From Campylobacterales bacterium (lineage in GTDB: Bacteria > Campylobacterota > Campylobacteria > Campylobacterales > Sulfurimonadaceae), in NCBI GenBank assembly GCA_026390165.1, contig JAPLGM010000024.1, forward strand, positions 1 through 64,000: 64,000 nucleotides of DNA, in the 5' to 3' direction. This document shows, piece after piece, positions 1-6,076 of the stretch. The notes beneath the pieces are model-generated. The model did not search any database, was not told the origin of the DNA, and saw nothing but the letters and a program-made list of their open reading frames with translations. The position numbers were made by a program, and so were the translations under genes. The first letter of the stretch is position 1. Each line of letters opens with the position of its first letter.

Positions 1-120
1 TTACATCTAAACAAGATTGAAAATATTGGTCGAAAAATGATTGATACAACTTATGATTTGGGTGAATCTTTAGTGCTATTTTCAATGGTGCGTTTGAAAT
101 ATGGCATTGTTAAATGGTGA
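1..120 (+). CDS. C-terminal fragment of an unidentified protein
   Basis: The first reading frame is open from the window edge to a TGA at 118-120 and gives the last 39 residues of a protein, ending in LKYGIVKW. The 5' part lies outside the window, so neither start nor family can be given. It sits 19 bases before the next gene on the same strand and shares its AT-rich composition, so the two are probably co-transcribed. The tail contains no motif I recognise. It is called coding because the frame stays open and leads directly into a co-directional gene pair; confidence is moderate. Confidence 0.5.
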   Translation, partial: LHLNKIENIGRKMIDTTYDLGESLVLFSMVRLKYGIVKW

Positions 121-139
121 TTAGTATTGGAATGGGCTA

Positions 140-634
140 ATGGAAAACCTATTAAGTACAACATTATTAACAATAGCAGTAACTTTGCTTACGCTATTTG
201 CAAAGTCATATTTCGAGCTAAAAAAAACAAAGTATCAAGTAGAGATTACTCATTTAAATGATTCATTGAAGGCCGTTTTAGAAGCAATATCTGCAATACA
301 ATCAATGAAAGACTCTCTTCAAATTATTTTAGAATCATTTGAAGACGCTATGAGTAAAGAACATGTAATAGAAAAAATTAATTTATCTACAGAACGATTA
401 GTGAAAGCATATGAAGAGTATGGTGGTTATTTATCTCAAGATGAAATTCAGCCATTTCATAAAGCGAAAAATTTATCTTTACGATCTCAGCCTATTTTGT
501 CAAATATGCTTAAAAATGTAGATTATCCATCGGAGCTTCAAAAAGCTGATAAAGATAGTATTAAAATTATCCGCGATGAATTAACAGACTTTCAAAATAG
601 ACTAAGGGACTATAGAGATGTCAGACGAAATTAA
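140..634 (+). CDS. membrane-anchored coiled-coil protein, unknown function
   Basis: This 164-residue protein has one hydrophobic N-terminal segment (about residues 4-22), which should anchor it in the inner membrane. The rest is a charged, helix-forming body rich in K, E, Q and L (about residues 25-160) with heptad-like spacing. There is no cleavable signal motif and no catalytic signature. Its 3' end overlaps the next gene, a CheY-like receiver, by 17 bases, which implies translational coupling and a shared role. The organisation recalls small membrane sensors or scaffolds paired with a receiver, but that is inference. Base composition is clearly more AT-rich than the mtfA gene downstream, which suggests recent acquisition. 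Confidence 0.7.
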   Translation: MENLLSTTLLTIAVTLLTLFAKSYFELKKTKYQVEITHLNDSLKAVLEAISAIQSMKDSLQIILESFEDAMSKEHVIEKINLSTERLVKAYEEYGGYLSQDEIQPFHKAKNLSLRSQPILSNMLKNVDYPSELQKADKDSIKIIRDELTDFQNRLRDYRDVRRN

Positions 635-1073
635 TTTAGACCTTATTACATTAGTAAGTTCTTTAAAAAAATATTCTGTGTTAGTAGTTGATGATGAAGG
701 GATAGCTTTACAATTATTTTCAACTACATTAAAACACTTCTTTAAACATGTTGGTATCGCACAGCATGTGTCCATTGCTATAGATAAGATGAATGAATAC
801 CCATATGATGCATTAATAACGGATAATATACTTCCAGATATATTTGGCACGGAGTTAATCACAAAAATTAGAAATGGTGAAGCTGTCAAAAATGAGGAAT
901 ATAGAAAAAAAATTGAAAATATGCCCATATATTTAATAACACATGCTGTAGAATCACATCTAACTGATGTATTAAATCTAAATCATGTATATTATTTACA
1001 TAAACCTTCTTTAAAAACACAAACAATACTTGAAATGCTTTGCATATTAGCAAAATCACTTGAATGTGAGTAA
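618..1073 (+). CDS. single-domain response regulator (CheY-like receiver)
   Basis: The 151 residues form one receiver domain. The acidic pair is in VVDDEG (about residues 24-26), the phospho-acceptor Asp is in ITDNILPD (about 68), a Thr is in YLITH (about 107), and the invariant Lys is in LHKPS (about 129). No DNA-binding or enzymatic output domain follows, so it probably signals by protein contact, as CheY does. The start overlaps the coiled-coil membrane gene by 17 bases, so that protein is a likely partner. No histidine kinase is visible, although the truncated gene at the window edge could encode one. The family call is firm and the pathway is unknown. Confidence 0.85.
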   Translation: MSDEINLDLITLVSSLKKYSVLVVDDEGIALQLFSTTLKHFFKHVGIAQHVSIAIDKMNEYPYDALITDNILPDIFGTELITKIRNGEAVKNEEYRKKIENMPIYLITHAVESHLTDVLNLNHVYYLHKPSLKTQTILEMLCILAKSLECE

Positions 1074-1459
1074 TTGCTATATGAAAAGAGAGTTGCTGCT
1101 TAGAGAGTGGGAACGAAAATTAGAGTTTAATCGTTAAAAAATATCTTTCTAATTTCATAGATATGTATGCATTCCCAAAATTGGCGAATATCCACCCTTT
1201 GGAATAAGCAACTAAGAGAACCAATGAAAGGGGAATACCCAAAGAAAAAATATCAGTAAACATACAACAAAACTCCAAATTTTTTCGCTATTTTAGCAAG
1301 TTATCCCCTTTACTAACTGTTGTTACGCAGTAACCTTTTTTTCCGTCATCCTCAATGCAGAGCTGGATTCCCCCAAGGGTATCAATTTTTGATATGATTA
1401 GTCTATGGAAGCGGACGAGAGATTTATGATACAGTGAGGGGAAAGGATTGTAAAGAACT
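1074..1459. other. 386-base gene-free gap
   Basis: No credible reading frame was found. The gap holds one degenerate copy of the local palindrome-bounded repeat (1105-1177) and AT-rich sequence up to mtfA. A weak -10-like TATGAT occurs near 1393-1398, but no matching -35 element is convincing. Confidence 0.6.
1105..1177. repeat. degenerate copy of the GAGTGGGAA-bounded intergenic repeat
   Basis: This 73-base unit begins GAGTGGGAACGA, contains TTTAATCGTTA and AATATCTTT, and ends ATGTATGCATTCCCA. The same ordered blocks occur at 4153-4214 and 4666-4735. The ends GAGTGGGAA and TTCCCA(CTC) are inverted with respect to each other, so the unit has short terminal inverted repeats like a small non-autonomous element. 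It is a decayed copy, because the right palindrome half is incomplete. Confidence 0.65.
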
Positions 1460-2296
1460 ATGGAATATCACGCAGCGCTTCTCATCATCATGGCTGGGTT
1501 GGGGACAACTTTTTTTACTCTGTTACTTCTAAATGAATGGCGTAAAAAAAGTGTTCTCAACGAGATCCGAAAACTTCCGTTCACCGAGCAGTATGAAGCG
1601 GTCGTCGCACGAACCCCCCATTATCACAGACTCAGCAACGACGATAAGCTAAAGCTTCAGCGTTCCATCATCACCTTTACTCATACCAAAGAGTTCATTG
1701 GAGTTGGCTTGAGCGTGACCGACGAGATGAAAGTGTTGATCGCCTTTTACGCCTGCTTGCTGCTGATCCATAAAAATATCGAAAACTGCTATGACAATCT
1801 AAAAACCATCATCATTTACCCCCACTCGGTGATGATCAAAGAGGTGAGATCCTACGGCGGCATCTACGCCAAAGAGCAGTTCATGATTCAGGGGCAATCG
1901 GCGAACGACACCGTCGTGATCACGTGGCATGAGGCCAGAAAAGAGTCGTACCATATGCGTCACACCAATGTCATCATCCACGAGTTCGCCCATGAAATTG
2001 ACTTTATGGATGGAGAAATTGACGGCGTACCGCCACTGGAGCACTCGAAATACGACGGATGGGTCAATATCCTCTACAAAGAGTTTAATGCCCTCAATAC
2101 TATCGTTTTAAAAGACCGCGACTGGGGAAAATACAAACTGCTCGGCGCCTATGCGGCTAGCAATGAAGCAGAGTTTTTTGCCGTCGTGACAGAGCGTTTT
2201 TTTGAATCTCCCGCAGCATTACAAAAGCACTTTCCGCAACTGTATGACGAACTGGAAGATTTCTATCAGATCGATACGGCAGAGCTATTTTCGTGA
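1460..2296 (+). CDS. mtfA: MtfA-family zinc metallopeptidase (M90)
   Basis: This 278-residue protein has an N-terminal membrane segment (about residues 5-24) and then a zinc peptidase domain. The HExxH motif is in VIIHEFAHEIDFMDG (about residues 171-185). The conserved downstream block GAYAASNEAEFFAVVTERF supplies the further acidic ligand typical of MtfA. E. coli MtfA binds the glucose repressor Mlc and is an aminopeptidase; whether a Mlc partner exists here is unknown. The length and C-terminal block match the family well. The gene stands alone after a 386-base gap and converges on the next gene with only 39 bases between stops. Confidence 0.9.
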   Translation: MEYHAALLIIMAGLGTTFFTLLLLNEWRKKSVLNEIRKLPFTEQYEAVVARTPHYHRLSNDDKLKLQRSIITFTHTKEFIGVGLSVTDEMKVLIAFYACLLLIHKNIENCYDNLKTIIIYPHSVMIKEVRSYGGIYAKEQFMIQGQSANDTVVITWHEARKESYHMRHTNVIIHEFAHEIDFMDGEIDGVPPLEHSKYDGWVNILYKEFNALNTIVLKDRDWGKYKLLGAYAASNEAEFFAVVTERFFESPAALQKHFPQLYDELEDFYQIDTAELFS

Positions 2297-2335
2297 CAGA
2301 GGGATTTTAAGTACGCTTAGGATGCTGATAATCTT

Positions 2336-2734
2336 TCAGAATCTGATTTCATAAGAGAGGACAGGATATAAACCGCTATAGGCTATTGAGCTTGTATATC
2401 CACCGCCTAATTTTAAATAATGGGTGTTTTTAACATTTACTTGGTAGGCTAATGATCCATACAGTATCGACCCGATCCCGACACCTACCGTACCGGTGAA
2501 CCCATTTCCCTGATAATTGTCGTAGTAATTGAGTCCAACCGCTACAAGTGAGGGGAAACCAAACGTATAATAACGATAAAACGAATCGTTAATCTTGGTT
2601 TGAGCGGTATATCCTACTATATCCACCCCGTTTGGATCCATAAACCCTCCATGAAACGATGTCGTCGTCTCTTCGGATATGGCAGTATGGGCAAAGAATG
2701 AGAATATCAAGCAAACGGTAAAAATATTTTTCAT
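2336..2734 (-). CDS. small exported protein, beta-rich, unknown
   Basis: The 132 residues begin with a clear Sec signal peptide (about residues 1-20, cut near AIS-EE). The mature part is rich in Tyr, Gly and Thr with alternating hydrophobic residues and ends in EIRF, the terminal-Phe pattern of outer membrane beta-barrels. It is short for a barrel, so it may be a small eight-strand porin-like protein or a periplasmic protein. It follows the HD-GYP gene on the same strand with a 20-base gap, so the two may form one transcript. No family was recognised. Confidence 0.7.
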   Translation of the reverse strand: MKNIFTVCLIFSFFAHTAISEETTTSFHGGFMDPNGVDIVGYTAQTKINDSFYRYYTFGFPSLVAVGLNYYDNYQGNGFTGTVGVGIGSILYGSLAYQVNVKNTHYLKLGGGYTSSIAYSGLYPVLSYEIRF

Positions 2735-2754
2735 AAACTGACGATCTTTATGAT

Positions 2755-3996
2755 TTAACTTATATCATAGCTGCTGTTTTGTGATATAGTGTACTTCACA
2801 GTAGCATTTTCATAACAGCTTTGTAGATTTTCTTTAAGTTTTGTAACAATATCAACGTCTAGTTTTCCGTTTTCACACATCTCACTTATTATCGTATAAG
2901 CTTCGTGCATACTCATCCCATCTCTATAGGGTCTGTTTTGTATGAGAGCTTGAAAAATATCTGCTACGGCTACTATTCTTGCTTCAAATGGAATCTTATC
3001 TTTACTTAAAGAGTACGGATAGCCTTTTGCATCTAGTGTCTCATGGTGAAGAGATGCAATGTGGGCAATACGCTTAAACCCTTTTATCCGTCTTAACACG
3101 ATGTCTGAATCAAATCCGTGACGATTCATGATCAATCTTTCTTCTTCATTTAGTTGGCCATGTTTGTCTAAAATAGCATCTTGAACTCTTAACTTGCCCA
3201 AGTCATGAAGTAGTCCTGCCAGCTCTATCTCTTCGCAGCTCTCTTGCGAGAGTTGAAACAGTTCAGCCAAATATCTTGATAACGTAGCAACACCGATAGA
3301 GTGTTCAAATGTAAATACGCTTTTTGCATCAACAATAGCCGCAAACATAAGTGATATCTCTTTTATCTCTAAAAATGTATAGGTATTATCAGAGCCTGTT
3401 TCAACCCATTCTGCGATATATTCGCCTAAGGCATCACTATCTAAATAAAACCAGAAGGAACCATTTGAAGAGGTATGAATGAAAGCTTCCACCAGTTCTG
3501 GACTAAAGAGTGAACCTGAGTATTTTTGTATCGTTGCTTGTATCTCCTCAGGTTTAGCATCTGCTTTTTGAGCTCTTAGGGCATCCACTCTATCCACTAG
3601 ATAAATCAGGTTGGAAATGTTTTTTTCTTGTTTGGTTAATTCTTGTGGAAGTGCATCCCAATGTGTATGATGATATCGGATATAGGTGGAAAATCTATTG
3701 TAGACATTTGTTCTTTTTAGTAAATCTTCCCCTCGGATAGAGTGAATGTGGGAGTTTGCCCAGTCAAGTTCACCAACAAGATGGGTATGAACATCTGTGG
3801 ATGATACTCCGCAGTCATGAAGCATCCCTATAAACATAAGATCATCAGTGATCTCTTCACTCCATGAGAGCTTTTTTGAAACTTCAGCTGCCATGTAGGC
3901 CACTCTTTTGCTATGCAGTATATCATCTATACCGACAAAATCAAGCGCTTCAGATAACGCATACGTTACCTCTTTGATATTTAAAGTATATTCCAA
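2755..3996 (-). CDS. HD-GYP domain c-di-GMP phosphodiesterase with tandem HD domains
   Basis: The 413 residues contain two HD-type domains. The first (about 1-190) has HSKRVAYMA and MLHDCG but lacks a GYP motif and looks like a regulatory copy. The second (about 225-400) is a full HD-GYP domain with HSIGVATL, GLLHDLGKL, HGFDSD and HHETLDAKGYP, followed by IVAVADIFQAL and RPYRDG. HD-GYP proteins hydrolyse c-di-GMP to pGpG or GMP with a bi- or trinuclear metal centre, and the needed His and Asp residues are visible. There is no transmembrane segment, so it should be cytosolic. The activating input is not evident. Fold and activity are well supported; physiological role is not. Confidence 0.87.
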   Translation of the reverse strand: MEYTLNIKEVTYALSEALDFVGIDDILHSKRVAYMAAEVSKKLSWSEEITDDLMFIGMLHDCGVSSTDVHTHLVGELDWANSHIHSIRGEDLLKRTNVYNRFSTYIRYHHTHWDALPQELTKQEKNISNLIYLVDRVDALRAQKADAKPEEIQATIQKYSGSLFSPELVEAFIHTSSNGSFWFYLDSDALGEYIAEWVETGSDNTYTFLEIKEISLMFAAIVDAKSVFTFEHSIGVATLSRYLAELFQLSQESCEEIELAGLLHDLGKLRVQDAILDKHGQLNEEERLIMNRHGFDSDIVLRRIKGFKRIAHIASLHHETLDAKGYPYSLSKDKIPFEARIVAVADIFQALIQNRPYRDGMSMHEAYTIISEMCENGKLDVDIVTKLKENLQSCYENATVKYTISQNSSYDIS

Positions 3997-4328
3997 AACA
4001 GAACCTCTTATTATATTATAAATATTTATAGATTGTATGATTTTTTATTGAATGAATATACTATCATAAAAACGTTTTACATCGATAATGTTCTCGTTCC
4101 AAAGTTTTCACCCCAAGGGTAATTACCTACACTCTTTCGTTCCAACTCTTCTGAGTGGTAACGAAAAGTAGAATTGAATCGTTAGAGAATGTCTTTGTGA
4201 TTTTATAGTTATCGTTATCACCTGATCCCTATAACCTGCCCTGTTTTTTTGATGGCATTTTGCCTTTTTTTTTGCACTTTTCAGCCCTTTTCTCTTATAA
4301 TCTGCTAAACACGAAAAAAGGTATAAGC
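3997..4328. other. 332-base gene-free gap with a decayed repeat
   Basis: No credible gene. It carries fragments of the local repeat (CGTTCCAA and GAGTGGTAACGA motifs around 4095-4214). A block around 4206-4231 (AGTTATCGTTATCACCTGA) recurs with small changes at 5872-5897. The final 30 bases contain the ribosome-binding site of the gene at 4329. Confidence 0.55.
4153..4214. repeat. degenerate copy of the intergenic repeat
   Basis: The unit starts GAGTGGTAACGA, continues through GAATCGTTAGAGAAT and CTTTGTGATTTTATAG, and breaks off before the right palindrome half. It matches the order of blocks in the better copy at 4666-4735, with several substitutions. Confidence 0.6.
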
Positions 4329-4655
4329 ATGAAGGGAACGATGAACGTCACCTATAAGATCCTCTGCAACAACGATACAGACATGACGATCAGTATGTCC
4401 GATCTGCTCAACAACGAGAAGATCGTCAAAGCGATCAAAAGCGAGTTCGGCAAAGGCGTGCGCAACATCGCACTGAGCAGCGACGACAAAGAGGCCCTGT
4501 TGGTTCTGGCAACGGAAAAAGAGCTCTACACCTTCGAGGTCAGCAAAAACGATTTTGCCGACCTGCTCGAACTGGCCGAAGAGAATGCAAAAGGGCGGAA
4601 GCTGTTTAAAAAAGATTGCGACAGAGTGGAAATTGTTGATATTGAGACGGTGTAA
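4329..4655 (+). CDS. small conserved-looking cytosolic protein, unknown
   Basis: The start chosen is the ATG at 4329, preceded by AAAAAAGG five to eleven bases upstream; a longer frame reaches 4260 but that part is AT-rich and has no ribosome-binding site. The product is 108 residues, mixed alpha/beta by eye, with no signal peptide or membrane segment and many charged residues (DDKEALLVLATEKEL). Codon use is GC-richer than the flanking repeats and resembles the core genes, so it is probably an old resident gene. I do not recognise the family. It is flanked on both sides by copies of the intergenic repeat. Confidence 0.65.
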   Translation: MKGTMNVTYKILCNNDTDMTISMSDLLNNEKIVKAIKSEFGKGVRNIALSSDDKEALLVLATEKELYTFEVSKNDFADLLELAEENAKGRKLFKKDCDRVEIVDIETV

Positions 4656-5007
4656 CGCTTGACTTAACGGAAATTAGAAATTAATCGTTAGGAGAATATC
4701 TTTGTCATTTTATAGTTATGTATGCATTCCCACTCGGAGAGTGGGAACGAGGAAATAAACAATCTTGATTCCTACCTCAAGGTTACTTCGAAATTAATTG
4801 CTAAGAATGGGGTGCGAAAGTACGGATATACAGAAAAGTGTGTTGAAAAAGCCGATTTTTGAGTAAATTGTTATTTTGCGATTCGTGTTGAATTTCCATA
4901 ATTATTTCAATTCTAAAATTCATTATTCAATCTGCAACTAGAATATGGTACTATACTCTTTGTGTTTCGGATGGTGTTGCTTTGCACTATTTGGAAAGGA
5001 TCTATGA
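4656..5007. other. 352-base gene-free gap containing a repeat
   Basis: The first 100 bases hold the best-preserved copy of the intergenic repeat. The remainder is AT-rich without a convincing reading frame. A TATACT hexamer at 4952-4957, about 50 bases before hicA, is a plausible -10 element but has no clear -35 partner. Confidence 0.55.
4666..4753. repeat. best copy of the intergenic repeat with perfect palindrome
   Basis: The repeat body (4666-4735) ends in the half-palindrome TTCCCACTC. With GGA and GAGTGGGAA this forms a perfect 9-base stem with a 3-base loop at 4727-4747. The 46 bases from 4708 to 4753 are identical to 5899-5944. Palindromes of this type (GTTCCCAC...GTGGGAAC) are scattered in many bacterial genomes and resemble REP elements mobilised by TnpA-REP/RAYT transposases. 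No such transposase is in the window, so mobilisation is inference. Confidence 0.8.
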
Positions 5008-5265
5008 ATGTCAAAATCTGAAAAGCTTTTAGTTAAATTTTTAGAGAGCCCGGTAAGAAGTGATCTTACGTTTCAGGATCTCAAAATCGTCATGAGCAAC
5101 TTTGGTTTTGTCATGCAAGAACGTGCAGGAAGTAGAGTTGCCTTCACCAAAGAAGGTGAGCCGCCGATTATGCTTCACAAACCCCATCCGGGGAATGAAT
5201 TGAAACAATATGTCGTTAAGCAACTGCAAGAACGACTTCGAAGCCTTTTGGAGCAACAAGCCTAA
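5008..5265 (+). CDS. hicA: HicA-type toxin (mRNA interferase)
   Basis: The 85 residues fit the longer HicA subgroup: an N-terminal helix, LTFQDLKIVMSNFGF, then EREGSRV-like QERAGSRVAF, then LHKPHPGNELKQYVVKQL. HicA folds like a double-stranded RNA-binding domain and cleaves mRNA and tmRNA independently of ribosomes. The catalytic His of the short subgroup (GSHxxF) is replaced by Arg here, and the conserved His residues are in HKPHPG. The partner hicB starts 34 bases downstream. The pair is compact, lies between repeat copies and ends in a strong hairpin, as expected for a small portable toxin-antitoxin unit. Confidence 0.85.
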   Translation: MSKSEKLLVKFLESPVRSDLTFQDLKIVMSNFGFVMQERAGSRVAFTKEGEPPIMLHKPHPGNELKQYVVKQLQERLRSLLEQQA

Positions 5266-5299
5266 TCAGCCTGCTCAAAAGGTTAAAAAGGGGGAAAAG

Positions 5300-5713
5300 A
5301 TGGAAACACTAAGTCACAAAGGTTATGTCGGGAGTATTCATTATTCTCATGAAGACAAAGTATTTTGGGGAAAGCTCGAACTTATTGATGCTTTGGTTAC
5401 TTTTGAAGCCAATAATGCAACCGATCTTGAAGCAAACTTCATTGATACAGTCGAGGACTACCTTTTGTTGTGTAGCGAACAAAACGTTGAGCCGCAAAAG
5501 CCATTCAGGGGAACTTTTAATGTACGCGTCGGTTCTAATCTTCACAAAGCAGCATACATTAGTTCTCTCATCGAAGGGGTTTCAATGAATAAAATCGTCG
5601 AAGAAGCCCTTTTTGAGCACAGTGTTAAATTAATGAATGAGCATCCGGAACACAAGGCTACACTCCAAGCCGTAATTTTTGCAACCGAAAACGGAGCAAC
5701 TACGGCTTACTAA
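5300..5713 (+). CDS. hicB: HicB-type antitoxin with ribbon-helix-helix tail
   Basis: The start is the ATG at 5300, preceded by AAAAAGGGGGAAAAG; upstream in-frame codons overlap hicA and lack a ribosome-binding site. The 137 residues have a partially degraded RNase H-like N-terminal domain (GYVGSIHYSHEDKVFWGKL, about 6-25). A C-terminal DNA-binding segment resembling a ribbon-helix-helix follows (RGTFNVRVGSNLHKAAYISS, then SMNKIVEEAL, about 76-113). HicB binds and neutralises HicA and represses the operon. Order toxin-antitoxin with a short gap is normal for hicAB. Identification is good. Confidence 0.85.
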   Translation: METLSHKGYVGSIHYSHEDKVFWGKLELIDALVTFEANNATDLEANFIDTVEDYLLLCSEQNVEPQKPFRGTFNVRVGSNLHKAAYISSLIEGVSMNKIVEEALFEHSVKLMNEHPEHKATLQAVIFATENGATTAY

Positions 5714-5724
5714 AGCCGTAGTTT
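5698..5724 (+). terminator. hairpin terminator overlapping the hicB stop codon
   Basis: AACTACGGCTT at 5698-5708 and AAGCCGTAGTT at 5713-5723 form a perfect 11-base stem with a 4-base loop that includes the hicB TAA stop. Only a short T run follows, so intrinsic termination is plausible but the hairpin may instead protect the 3' end. Confidence 0.6.
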
Positions 5725-5749
5725 AATCGATCAATTTTTCCAAACTTTC

Positions 5750-5856
5750 TATACTAAACAAACTTCAAAAGGCTGGTTTTGAACTTTCAAATAGAGCCTA
5801 TTACTCTTGATAATTCTCAAAAACCAAAACTAGCTTTTCTAAGTTTGTTGAGTATA
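5750..5856. repeat. long imperfect inverted repeat
   Basis: The 32-base arm at 5750-5781 (TATACTAAACAAACTT then CAAAAGGCTGGTTTTG) pairs with the arm at 5825-5856 with about five mismatches, separated by 43 bases. It could be a small MITE-like relic or encode a structured RNA. No transposase or clear promoter accompanies it. Confidence 0.6.
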
Positions 5857-5898
5857 TACACTATTTTCTTATAGTTATAGGTATCACCTGACCCCTAT

Positions 5899-5944
5899 TT
5901 TTATAGTTATGTATGCATTCCCACTCGGAGAGTGGGAACGAGGA
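5899..5944. repeat. 46-base exact copy of the intergenic repeat end
   Basis: These bases are identical to 4708-4753, including the perfect palindrome (stem TTCCCACTC/GAGTGGGAA at 5918-5938). Only the right end of the longer unit is present; the left part is replaced by unrelated sequence, showing that the palindrome and 20-odd bases beside it can occur alone. Confidence 0.8.
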
Positions 5945-6076
5945 TCATTGCAGACAGAAGCACGAGAGATTGAGCTAATACAACCATTGGCGTCTTAATC
6001 ATCAAGTTTATGAAAACAGAGAGCTGTTGTTCCGTTATTTTTGACTTTTCAGCAAGAGGGATTTAGAGAGGGTCAT

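Larger units (their letters stand above)
5714..6076. other. 363-base gap of repeats and inverted sequence
   Basis: No gene is supported. In order it holds the hicB hairpin, a long imperfect inverted repeat (5750-5856), a block shared with 4206-4231 (around 5872-5897), and the 46-base repeat (5899-5944). A short frame, LQTEAREIELIQPLAS plus stop, at about 5946-5998 looks like the tail of a lost gene but is too short to identify. Confidence 0.5.

Noticed and set aside
4260-4328. Longer N-terminus for the protein starting at 4329
   Set aside because: The extra 23 residues begin without a ribosome-binding site, while ATG 4329 has AAAAAAGG at proper distance.
5210-5299. HicB start inside hicA
   Set aside because: The extension is a different frame of hicA codons; ATG 5300 has a strong ribosome-binding site and gives a normal HicB length.
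5946-5998. Short frame LQTEAREIELIQPLAS read as the end of a gene
   Set aside because: Seventeen codons without an upstream open frame or known family are not enough to call even a pseudogene.
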